Shown one piece after another: positions 7,476 through 15,467 of a DNA stretch of 18,693 nt. The position numbers and the translations under genes are program-made. Positions within the stretch are counted from its first letter, which is position 1. Every line of letters starts with the position of its first letter. Under the pieces are notes generated by a model. That model did not search any database and had not been told where the DNA came from. It was given only the letters and a program-made list of their open reading frames with translations. Source of the DNA: Tritrichomonas foetus (Eukaryota; Parabasalia; Tritrichomonadida; Tritrichomonadidae); assembly GCA_001839685.1 (NCBI GenBank), contig MLAK01000903.1, positions 30,232 through 48,924 of the forward strand, in the 5' to 3' direction.

Positions 7476-9715
7476 TTAGCTAAAAAGTTCATCCATTGCC
7501 AAATCTTCATTTTGTTTGACCTCTTTTTCCTTTTCCAGTTTTTCTTGTATTTTCTTTTCTTTTATTTTCCTTCTTTCTTCTCTGATTTTTTCTTCATAAG
7601 GAACTGTAATATTTTTCATTTTTTCTTGGATTGCATTAACAAGATCTTGGTCTCCAGATAGTGTCGCCAAATCAAGTGGTGTTTTGTAAATCAAAAAAGT
7701 TTTACACCAATAATATTTACAATAAATTCCATTAGTATTCCATAAAAAAACTTTATTTCGAATGCTGACATCAATATTAGGATTTTCAATAATAATTTTA
7801 CACATATCAATTCGTTTCTGTTTAAATGCCAAGTGAATTGGTGTATCATAAATGAAGTTTCAAAATTCCTTTTTTGTTTTTAATATTAGGATCAATTCTT
7901 GGTGACCTTCCAATGATATCTAAAGCTTTAATATCATTCTGTGATATTAATTTATGAATTGGTGAATCGTAAATTTAAAATGAAAACCCCATCATTTGAT
8001 TTACTATTAACATCAATTCTATCATCTTCAATGAGAACTTTCAGGAGGTCAGGTACTCTTCGAATTAAGATGCTTGTGAGAACCAAAAAGGGGGTTTCAG
8101 AAAAGAAGAATGAAAATTCCACGTTGATTTTTCATGTTATAATCGACTCTTGAATCTTCTAAAAATAATTTGACTATGTCAATTGCTTCACCTGAGACTG
8201 CCATCATAAATGGTGTATAAAAAATAATTGAAAATAATTTTAAAATGATCCTGATCATTAATAACAATATCTGGCATTGACAAAAACTTTTTGACTAATT
8301 CAATGTTTTTCATTCTCACGGCATCATAAAATGGTGTTTCTTGTTGTAAATATGGCAAAACGACATGATTTTTAACATTAATATTAATTCTTGAGTCTTC
8401 CAGAAGCAAAAATGCAAGATCAAATCGTTGATTATTGATTGCTTCATAAAGAGGTGTTTTATTCTAAAATATATTAATATAACTAGTTTAATTCACATTA
8501 AAAAATATGAGCCGTGAAATTGATATCAATCTTTGGATTCTTTAGAAGTGCAATAACTGTATCACTTTGATAATTTATTACTGCTTTAGTTAATAAAGAT
8601 CGATTAAATTTCCCAAAATGTTTATTAATTTCTATTGATGGATCAGCAGCAAAATATACAGCTAGTTTCGGAACCCGATATTTTATTGCATATTGAAGAA
8701 TGAATAATTTACTAACTTCATCAGTTAAAAAATCTGGCTTATTGTTTACAATAGAATAAAGTGCTTCAAAATTTAAATATTTCAAACATGATTTTATATG
8801 TTCTTTTTCAAGAGAAATTCCAATAGTTTCATGTAAATAGTTGAAGATATTATTTCGGTGGTATTTAATTGCTTTTTTCATACATTTCGAAGTAAAAATT
8901 ACTTTTGAATCTTCTAAAATATGCATTATTTCTGAGTTTCCTCCGATTACTGCATAGATTGGAGTAAATTGAGAAATTTCAGCATTGTTTAATAATAGAT
9001 ACTTAAAAATATCCAGTGAACCAAAATAAGAAGCATAATCTAGCATTGATAGTTTCCTTTCGTTTTTTGAAAGTTCTTTGTTAATTTCATAAAAGCATTC
9101 AGGCACTTCTGAATTAACATCTAAATTGGTCTTTGCGAAATATTCTTGAAATAGGATTGCATTATCTGAACGTATAATATGAGAAATTTCATCAATACTA
9201 TGAATGTTAGATTCTCTTAAAGAGTTGTATTGTTCTTTAGTAATGTTAGCAGAAGTAAAACTTTTTGAGAAATAATACATTTCTGTAATGAAATAATTTT
9301 CTATTGTGTAATTCGCAAGGGGAGGTTTCAATAGTCCTTGGTGGAATAAGTGCAAAATAGCAGGATTATGATATTTAAATAATCGAAAGATTTCTTTATC
9401 ATTAAACAATTTATTAACTTCACGATAGTTGTCAATTGCTTTTTTGAATGTTGGCAAGAAATATTCTACTGTTTTCATGAATTGGACAATTGAAGCATTA
9501 TTGGAATTGGACATTGCAATATTTAAGTAACACAACATTCTTAAAAACATATCTAAAACTGGCCTTGCTTCAGGAAGATTTGGATCATGAATATTTAATT
9601 TATGAAATAAGCATTGCATTTGATCTTCATTAATAGCATCAGTCTCCAAATATTCAGTAATAGTTTTCTGGAACTGAATGAGTTGTTGAAAAATTTCTTC
9701 AAGTTGAGAGTTCAT
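7476..9715 (-). CDS. DUF3447/ankyrin-repeat protein with insert-interrupted repeats
   Basis: Trichomonad-type ankyrin protein. The ATG at 9715 opens 405 uninterrupted codons (to the TAA at 8498-8500): a helical N-terminus, then a DUF3447-like segment (about 222-300, with LDYASYFGSLDIFKYLL and the IKYHRN signature) and diverged ankyrin repeats. Downstream, seven more repeat bodies can be read, each starting TP-like (TPLY, TPFY, TPFM, TPFL, SPIH, TPIH, TPLD) and most ending IDVN-like. They end in a charged Lys/Glu tail and TAA. None has an internal stop or frameshift. Each is preceded by a short insert of 18-60 nt, and five of the seven break the frame. Omitting all inserts gives 681 codons plus stop. 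Such proteins are presumed protein-binding scaffolds. It may be a pseudogene, or the inserts may be removed from the RNA. No canonical trichomonad splice sites were seen. Confidence 0.72.
7686..7745 (-). other. Inter-repeat insert 7 (60 nt)
   Basis: Sixty nt between an SIRN-type repeat end and the next KTPLDLA repeat start. It keeps frame and has no stop; translated it would add 20 mostly aromatic or hydrophobic residues (Trp, Tyr, Phe, Cys), unlike an ankyrin linker. It sits at the same repeat position as the other inserts. Confidence 0.55.
7848..7866 (-). other. Inter-repeat insert 6 (19 nt)
   Basis: Minus strand attttgaaacttcatttat, between the Gly codon ending NIKNKKG and GAT-ACA-CCA (DTP). 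It shifts the frame by one. Same length and position as inserts 3, 4 and 5. Confidence 0.6.
7969..7987 (-). other. Inter-repeat insert 5 (19 nt)
   Basis: Minus strand gttttcattttaaatttac, between the Gly codon of SKSNDG and GAT-TCA-CCA (DSP). It shifts the frame. Its first nine bases match insert 4 at eight positions. Confidence 0.6.
8099..8117 (-). other. Inter-repeat insert 4 (19 nt)
   Basis: Minus strand attttcattcttcttttct, between the Gly codon of MKNQRG and GAA-ACC-CCC (ETP). It has no G and 13 T, and it shifts the frame so that the upstream frame stops immediately at TGA. Confidence 0.6.
8220..8238 (-). other. Inter-repeat insert 3 (19 nt)
   Basis: Minus strand attattttcaattattttt, placed three codons after DQD and directly before TAT-ACA-CCA (YTP). 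It has no G and 13 T, and it shifts the frame. Its position was set by aligning the flanking repeats, because no Gly codon marks the left edge here. Confidence 0.5.
8341..8358 (-). other. Inter-repeat insert 2 (18 nt)
   Basis: Minus strand ttgccatatttacaacaa before GAA-ACA-CCA (ETP). It is one base shorter than inserts 3-6, so the frame is kept and six residues would be added. Confidence 0.45.
8461..8500 (-). other. Inter-repeat insert 1 (40 nt)
   Basis: Forty nt starting with the TAA that ends the 405-codon frame and finishing just before AAA-ACA-CCT (KTP) of the next repeat. It contains several stops. A GT...AG pair lies inside (8464-8496), but removing only that pair leaves in-frame stops, so it does not explain the insert as an ordinary intron. 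Confidence 0.5.
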
Positions 9716-9872
9716 TCAACCTTTGAGCTTTGAACTTCAAAATTTGAATGTAAAAATTGAATGTGAATGAATTTCAATGAAAACCGCCATGAAAGGTGAT
9801 AAAATTCACCATTTATCGTATAGGAGAAAATTCACCTTAAATCAAGCGGTTAATTGAAGATTTGATTTAAAC
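9716..9872. promoter_or_regulatory. Divergent promoter region, ankyrin gene / nonaspanin
   Basis: 157 nt shared by two divergent genes. The direct repeat AAAATTCACC occurs at 9801-9810 and 9827-9836. Inverted AAGGTGA (9793-9799) and TCACCTT (9832-9838) flank it. On the minus strand TCATTCACAT (near 9761-9770) matches the initiator consensus but would give the ankyrin gene a leader of about 53 nt, longer than elsewhere in the window. The rightward TCACC copies do not fit the last initiator base. Confidence 0.45.
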
Positions 9873-11423
9873 ATGCTTTTGGCCCTTTTTTCACTAGCAA
9901 AGTGTCTTTCACCGTTTTCAGAACATCATCTAATTGTTTCATTTAGTGGGCTTCATCTGAAAAATAATAATTTTTCATCAAAACTAATTAATGGATTTCA
10001 TACATGTCATGGAAAAATGAATACCACTGTTGGAATTCGTGAAAAAATGATACTACTTTCATTTGAAATCTTAAATGAAACACATTACATTAGTAGACAT
10101 TGTACAAATTATTTAATGTATCAAAAAGATATTTTACATATAAAATCAATGATAGAAAATGGCTACTTAAATTTCAATGTTAATACCAAAACAGAAATTG
10201 TTGATATCAGTGACGAAGAAAACAATTTGTTTAATGAATTTTTGATCACAATTTCAAATGATAATTTTCAGGTAAAACCAATAAATAAACTCATATTAGA
10301 TGTAAATCAACCAGCAATTCTTTCCAATGTTAGTTTTTATTTAAAATTTGATGATTTTATTGATAATTCTAATTACATCAAAAATGAAAAAACACAATCT
10401 GATTTCACTCCGACTTATATTGCATTTATTTCACTTTTTTCATTCTTGCCTGCTATTGTTTTATGTTATATATATTCCAGAAATATAAAAAGTTTACCAC
10501 AAATGGCAATTTTTTATAAAATCACAGTTTTCACACCAAACACACTTTTATTTGGAACTAATGGACTTATTCAATTTATTCAAATAATTCTATATTTCAT
10601 TACAAATTCATTAAAGTTTACAGATGGTGAATTTAATTATCAACTTTATCGAAATCTTTTTTTAGTTTCTCTTTTATTTCCAACAGCTCTTAGAATTTTT
10701 CAAGGAAATCTATTTAATGTATATACACAAGAAGCTGATTTTATTTCTGCCTCTTTAGTTTCAATATTTTTCACTGATGCACCTCTATCAGTTTTAGTTT
10801 CTCTCAATTATTTATTTTTCCATTCATTTCGATTCAGTTATTTTCTGTATGGAACAATAAACCTGTTTTTCTATTTAATTTTAATATTTGTGTGTGGAAG
10901 AGGAATCGGCTATTTGACTAAAGGGTTGATTCCAGAAACCTATAAACTTGGATTTCAGAAACAAACTGGAAATGTAATTATTTCATGGCCAAGTACTATT
11001 AGTATGATATTATTTGGTTTATTTTCACTTTTATGTTTGGCTAAGGCAGCAGACCATTTAATTTTAGTTGGAATGAATTATGTCGAATTTGATTTTCATT
11101 TGGTTTTTTCCTTTTTTATTGTATTTATGGCCTTCACTTCTTTATATTCAACAATACGAACGAATAGAAGAATAGAATCAACTAAGATCAGCTGGCTCGA
11201 AGATCATCTTTTATATGGTTTCATTGGTTCATTTTGTGTCACATTATTTATGACCATTGATGCCCTTTTTATTCGCGGTATTAAAGGATTTGAGATGTTT
11301 GTTCACATAGCTGTTGTTATTTACTCAACTTTCGGATTATTATTTACAACTTCGACAGGAATATCTTTCTTTTTTGCTTTCATACAATGCTACTTTAGTG
11401 TGATAAAACCGCATATTCAATAG
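9873..11423 (+). CDS. TM9SF / nonaspanin (EMP70) family membrane protein
   Basis: 516-residue multi-spanning protein. A short hydrophobic N-terminus (1-13) is likely a signal peptide, followed by a luminal domain (about 14-178) with several N-glycosylation sequons (Asn50, Asn69, Asn152). From residue 179 about nine hydrophobic spans follow, with EMP70-like features: YKITVFTPNTLLFGTNGLIQ (215-234) after the first span, a WLEDHLLYGF block (441-450) resembling the conserved pre-TM tryptophan-rich segment, and a FTTSTGISFFFAF...YFSVIK end like the last span and tail. Nonaspanins work in Golgi and endosome membranes in sorting and adhesion. The protein is somewhat shorter than typical members and the luminal domain is diverged; the family call rests mainly on topology and the C-terminal half. 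The short C-terminal tail lacks a clear KxD-type signal. Confidence 0.72.
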   Translation: MLLALFSLAKCLSPFSEHHLIVSFSGLHLKNNNFSSKLINGFHTCHGKMNTTVGIREKMILLSFEILNETHYISRHCTNYLMYQKDILHIKSMIENGYLNFNVNTKTEIVDISDEENNLFNEFLITISNDNFQVKPINKLILDVNQPAILSNVSFYLKFDDFIDNSNYIKNEKTQSDFTPTYIAFISLFSFLPAIVLCYIYSRNIKSLPQMAIFYKITVFTPNTLLFGTNGLIQFIQIILYFITNSLKFTDGEFNYQLYRNLFLVSLLFPTALRIFQGNLFNVYTQEADFISASLVSIFFTDAPLSVLVSLNYLFFHSFRFSYFLYGTINLFFYLILIFVCGRGIGYLTKGLIPETYKLGFQKQTGNVIISWPSTISMILFGLFSLLCLAKAADHLILVGMNYVEFDFHLVFSFFIVFMAFTSLYSTIRTNRRIESTKISWLEDHLLYGFIGSFCVTLFMTIDALFIRGIKGFEMFVHIAVVIYSTFGLLFTTSTGISFFFAFIQCYFSVIKPHIQ

Positions 11424-12548
11424 AGTTCAAAACAATGATGAATGAATTGTATAAATATTATTAGATTACTAAAAATAAAATTATCCTTAAATAATCATTG
11501 AGTTATCTTGAAATTTCTTAGCTTATATCATTATTTTCATGATATTATAACATATACTATTTTTCGGGAATAATTATTCCCAAATTCCTCAGTCATGGGT
11601 TAATAATAATCATATTTCGGGGAGTGATTTGTTGAGTGAATTTGCTTCATAATGTCTTAGACAGCACAATATATTCCTTTCAAATCGGTTTCCATGATAT
11701 GATTAATTTTTGGTAAGCTTGTCTGAACAATGTTGATGAAATAATATGGCCAATATTCCGAGCTTTAATATAATTAAACTTTTTGCATGTCATTAAAATT
11801 ATTAATAATCAGAACATAAAATGAATATAATTTCATTTAGACAATAGTGACATACTAAGAAAGATATTTCCCCTCGATTTTAACAATAAATCTTTTTAAT
11901 TCTCGAAATTGATTACTTTCATAATCAACAGAATTCTTAGTTATTTTAAGGTTTCTGTGAAATATGACATAGATTATCAACAAAATAACTAAGTATTTGG
12001 TGGTGATGATATGCCACACATTGTATGGTAAGAGAAACAAAATAACAAGTGGAAATATTGATTCTCTTTGATATTCTTTTTGAAGAAGTTAAATGCTTGG
12101 TCATATTATTGTTATGAAGGAAAATTTTTAATTTGACCAGTTTTCTCTGGGTTCTTATAAAGGAATCATTATTCTCTATATATGCGTTGGTTCTGTCTCT
12201 CTATGTAAGCATTTTACTAACGTGATTCTTTGCGAATAATTGTTGGAAAAAGTTCGACTTTTTGATGTCTTCATTCAAATTAATTCAATAAATACTGATT
12301 TATTTTTTCTGTGTGGCAAATTTAATGATTCTTTAGCTGCATTGAAAAGTAATTATTTTCTAAAGCACGATAGGTCAATTCAGTCATGAAAATTCACTAT
12401 TTCAGATTATTTATAGAATAACCAATAAATCTATGAAAACTCAGAAAATTTGAGAAGTATAAATTCAAATCAAGACAAAATTTCACTTAACAAGAACAAA
12501 TTTTATCCACATTTTCAATATAAACTTTTTTTATCAAAATTTTGATTA
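11424..12548. other. 1.1-kb gene-free region
   Basis: Between two rightward genes I see no coding frame with an ATG and protein-like composition. The 61-codon minus frame at 11855-12040 starts only at TTG and is low complexity. The stretch contains a perfect 16-nt palindrome GGGAATAATTATTCCC (11566-11581) and an imperfectly spaced inverted repeat TATCAT/ATGATA (11526-11544). No tRNA, snRNA or trichomonad intron signature (ACTAACACACAG) was found. The right end is the upstream region of the kinase. Confidence 0.55.
11566..11581. repeat. 16-nt perfect palindrome
   Basis: GGGAATAATTATTCCC equals its own reverse complement. Its ends are GC runs, unusual in this AT-rich spacer. It could be a binding site for a dimeric protein; position about 145 nt after the nonaspanin stop. 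Confidence 0.6.
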
Positions 12549-12553
12549 TCATT
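12549..12553 (+). promoter_or_regulatory. Initiator of the kinase gene
   Basis: TCATT matches TCA+1YW with A+1 at 12551, 14 nt before the ATG at 12565. Confidence 0.6.
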
Positions 12554-12564
12554 CAAAAGTATTG

Positions 12565-13488
12565 ATGAACCAGGAAAGCGAGCCACTCTTTGCTGGGCAA
12601 TACAAAATCCTCAGTGAAATCGATCAAACTAACAACTCGCAAGTTTACCAAGCTATCGACACTTTTTCTGGCAACAAAGTCGCATTGAAGCTTATCGAGC
12701 TTACAGCAGAAACTTTTTCAATGTCCAACACCGAATGTGACCTCCTTCTCGACGTATCTCATCCATTTATTATCAAATGCCAACGAATTTTCGACATAGG
12801 TAACCTCAGAGTCATCGTTTTTCCCCTTGCCGAAGGGGGCGACCTTTTGTCTCTGGCGAACCGCGAAAAGCCAATTTCACTTCACACGTTAATTACAATC
12901 ATGAAAAAGTGCCTTTATGGTATTCATTACCTCCATTCGCTCAAGATTCTCCACGGTGATGTGAAACCAGAAAACATCTTATTGAGAGACATGAATGAAG
13001 CTGATCCCACACCATGGATAACTGACTTCGGTTATGCTGTTCGGCTCTGTGATCCAAAAACTTTAAATCTACATCATGGTCAAATTAATGGTGAAAATGT
13101 ATATCTATCAAAAAGTTCACATCATTACTACAATGACAAAGGGGAAATCGAATGTTGTTGTAAAAATGGAACAACATACTATTTACCACCAGAGTTTTAC
13201 GATTACCAATCTCACTCGTTTCCACTTGATATTTATGGTCTTGGAATGACGTTTGAAGTTTTAACCAGAAATGTAATCGAGCCAATTCCCGAAGAAATCA
13301 AAATTTTGATTCAGGCAATGACAAGACCAAATCATATCTTTCGGCCAAACTCGTTTTTATGTGTTCAGATTTCAAACACTTGGGGAACACCAGAAAGTCT
13401 GGATTTCACTAAATCACAATTGAAATCACCAAATTTGGTTATAAACCTTCGAGGAAGGGCAAAAAGTGCTCAACAACAGGCTGCTTAA
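12565..13488 (+). CDS. Divergent protein kinase
   Basis: 307-residue single-domain kinase. VALK with K42 (ATP-binding lysine), E57 as the likely helix-C glutamate, catalytic loop HGDVKPEN (130-137; D132 and N137 kept), DFG at 154-156, PPE at 208-210 in place of APE, and LDIYGLG (D222) are all present, so phosphotransfer is plausible. Oddities: the glycine loop (IDQTNNSQVY, 19-28) has no glycine, the HRD arginine is Gly131, and the DFG-PPE interval is long (about 50 residues) with His-rich and CCC segments. The C-lobe is short, with only EEIKILIQAM...RPNS after helix F. The C-terminus is basic and Ser/Gln-rich. I use the ATG at 12565 because the frame extends upstream only by a TTG and an initiator lies 14 nt before. 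Codons in the first half look richer in C and G than in neighbouring genes. Subfamily not assigned. Confidence 0.9.
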   Translation: MNQESEPLFAGQYKILSEIDQTNNSQVYQAIDTFSGNKVALKLIELTAETFSMSNTECDLLLDVSHPFIIKCQRIFDIGNLRVIVFPLAEGGDLLSLANREKPISLHTLITIMKKCLYGIHYLHSLKILHGDVKPENILLRDMNEADPTPWITDFGYAVRLCDPKTLNLHHGQINGENVYLSKSSHHYYNDKGEIECCCKNGTTYYLPPEFYDYQSHSFPLDIYGLGMTFEVLTRNVIEPIPEEIKILIQAMTRPNHIFRPNSFLCVQISNTWGTPESLDFTKSQLKSPNLVINLRGRAKSAQQQAA

Positions 13489-13797
13489 TTGAAGCTTTAC
13501 TACTACTGAGTCATATTCATGCAACTTATATAATAATACATTTGTTAATTATTAAAGAATACATCGCATTTAATTTAGAATGTTTTTTATGAAACTGTTT
13601 GGTTAATTATTATGCGCCAAAAAATAATCTGAATGTGATGAGGTGATTCATCATTTGATCATGGACAAATTACAATTCAAATATTTATCGTTCTTGAATT
13701 GAATGAATATGGCAGTTTCCCATCAAAACCCAAATTGAATAGGAAAGTTAAGGTGATGTCTGTTTAATTATTCACTTTGGAAGAGTCACATTAATTC
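13489..13797. other. Intergenic region before the helical-repeat gene
   Basis: 309 nt without a coding frame. TCACA (13786-13790) matches the initiator consensus with A+1 at 13788, giving a 10-nt leader to the ATG at 13798; TCACT at 13772-13776 is a second candidate. A short hairpin GATGA/TCATC lies about 150 nt upstream. Confidence 0.5.
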
Positions 13798-15240
13798 ATG
13801 AATTATAAAGTGATGGCACCACTAAAAACGCATTCATTTGATCGGAATGATGAAGAAAAAGAATCACAAACGAAACAAACAAACAAATTATACATGAATC
13901 GCTCTTTTCAGTTTGTAGGGAGTTTAATTTATGAATTTCATGAAGTATTCACAAAAATTGTAGTCAATGAATCAAGTGAAATTGAAAACTCAGAAATAAA
14001 AGATATTCTAGAATGTATTTGCACCTCAATTTCGAATCCAAAAGAGACCAAAGAAACTTTCGATTTTTTCACTCAAAATATTTGCGAAGATTTGATTCAA
14101 TTACTTACAATCTTTCCTCGTCACATTACTTTTATTCTTTCAAAGATTATTCCCTTTACTCAATATTTTGACCATTCATTAAAAATCAATCCTGATATCT
14201 TACTGGCATTTATAGAACAAGATGAAATTGAAGATGTTAGAAGCAACACCATTCTAATTGCAGCAAATCTGGTGAAAAGAATGCCAGAAATCACAGATTT
14301 ATTTTTTCCTCTAATTTCAAAGTGCAAAATCAGTCAAGAAATTATCACTTTTGCTATCAATGTAATTTCTAACCCACAAAATTATACCAAAAATAACTCT
14401 ACAAACATAATTGCAAAATGCATTGATAAGGGTATTGAAAAATCAGAAAATTTTAATCAAAATATTTCTTGTGATGAATATCTATTTAAATATGATGGAA
14501 GATGGATAATTATGATACTTCATTATACTTTATTATCGAAAGATGTTACAAATGTAACAAATGGTAAGAAAATTATTTTAGAAATTTTGAAAAACAAAGA
14601 TTTAAAACTCATTTATTCGTTAAAAAATATGCAATATGAATTTGAATCATTACTTTCTAGTGATAATGTGAAGATTATTTCTTGTGGATATCAAATCCTA
14701 TCTCAAACATTAAAATTTACGCAAACAAGAAATGAATGTTTTAGTTCAAATGGTTACATTTTGAATTCTTTGGCAATTGATCATTTAAACAATCCTGCTC
14801 CAATTTTGAAAAAATCTGTTCTTCATTTCATTTCGAGTTATGTTGAATATACATTCGATAATATAAATCAAACTTTATTTAAAGAAATTGCATGTCTCAC
14901 TTTTGATGGAACTTATTCTGTACGTGAAACAGCAGCTAATTGTGTAGCTATAATTTTGTCAAAAGCGAAAATGAAAATTGATGATTATTCAGTAATAGGA
15001 ATCTTTTCTGATTATTTAAATGGAAACAAAATGTTAATTAAAAATATTATGGAAGCTATTAGAGTTGTATATCACTTTTCATTAACAGAAGGATCAATTG
15101 AAAAATTTTATGAAACGATGAGCAAGTTCGATTTTGAAGATTTGATGAATTCAGATGATGAAGAAATTGTTTCATTTGCACATCAATTCACACATATGTT
15201 AACTGTTGCTGGTGCTTACAATTCATCCTTTCATTTTTAA
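13798..15240 (+). CDS. Helical, probably ARM/HEAT-like protein of unknown function
   Basis: 480 residues with no motif I can name. The first 35 residues are charged and likely disordered. From about 36 to 470 the chain looks like stacked amphipathic helices of 15-20 residues broken by short Asn/Asp/Ser turns, with hydrophobic Leu/Ile/Phe periodicity and segments such as LKKSVLHFISSYVEYTF and VRETAANCVAIILSKAK, which is typical of ARM/HEAT solenoids. No signal peptide or membrane span is seen. Such proteins usually act as binding scaffolds. Possible identities include a lineage-specific armadillo-like protein or a diverged adaptor or importin relative; I cannot choose. The ATG is supported by a TCACA initiator 10 nt upstream. 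Composition is strongly AT-rich, as in the VPS9-like gene. Confidence 0.65.
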   Translation: MNYKVMAPLKTHSFDRNDEEKESQTKQTNKLYMNRSFQFVGSLIYEFHEVFTKIVVNESSEIENSEIKDILECICTSISNPKETKETFDFFTQNICEDLIQLLTIFPRHITFILSKIIPFTQYFDHSLKINPDILLAFIEQDEIEDVRSNTILIAANLVKRMPEITDLFFPLISKCKISQEIITFAINVISNPQNYTKNNSTNIIAKCIDKGIEKSENFNQNISCDEYLFKYDGRWIIMILHYTLLSKDVTNVTNGKKIILEILKNKDLKLIYSLKNMQYEFESLLSSDNVKIISCGYQILSQTLKFTQTRNECFSSNGYILNSLAIDHLNNPAPILKKSVLHFISSYVEYTFDNINQTLFKEIACLTFDGTYSVRETAANCVAIILSKAKMKIDDYSVIGIFSDYLNGNKMLIKNIMEAIRVVYHFSLTEGSIEKFYETMSKFDFEDLMNSDDEEIVSFAHQFTHMLTVAGAYNSSFHF

Positions 15241-15467
15241 ACTTTTGTATGATATAACTTCATCTTTTTCTTTTTATTTTATTTTAAAGAGATTTGAAAT
15301 CTTATATGGTTTTGAAAGAAAGATGATTTGTGAAATCATATGATTGAAATTTATTATCGCTTTAAACTTTTTCAACTGCTATTTGGTTGTTACTCGAAAT
15401 ACTGACCATATATTTAGTGAATTTTTTTTCAGAATTGAAGATTGAATTATATCTTGATGGAATTCAT

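Noticed and set aside
8464..8496. GT...AG pair as an ordinary spliceosomal intron in the first ankyrin insert
   Set aside because: Removing these 33 nt leaves 7 extra nt and in-frame stops, and the trichomonad branch/3' motif is absent. The other inserts have no matching GT...AG pair.
11855..12040. 61-codon minus-strand hydrophobic frame
   Set aside because: It has only a TTG start, low complexity, no homologue I recognise and no promoter signal.
11424..12548. tRNA or spliceosomal RNA in the long spacer
   Set aside because: No T-loop GGTTCGAATCC-like box, cloverleaf or recognisable snRNA core was found by eye. A covariance-model scan would be needed to exclude it fully.
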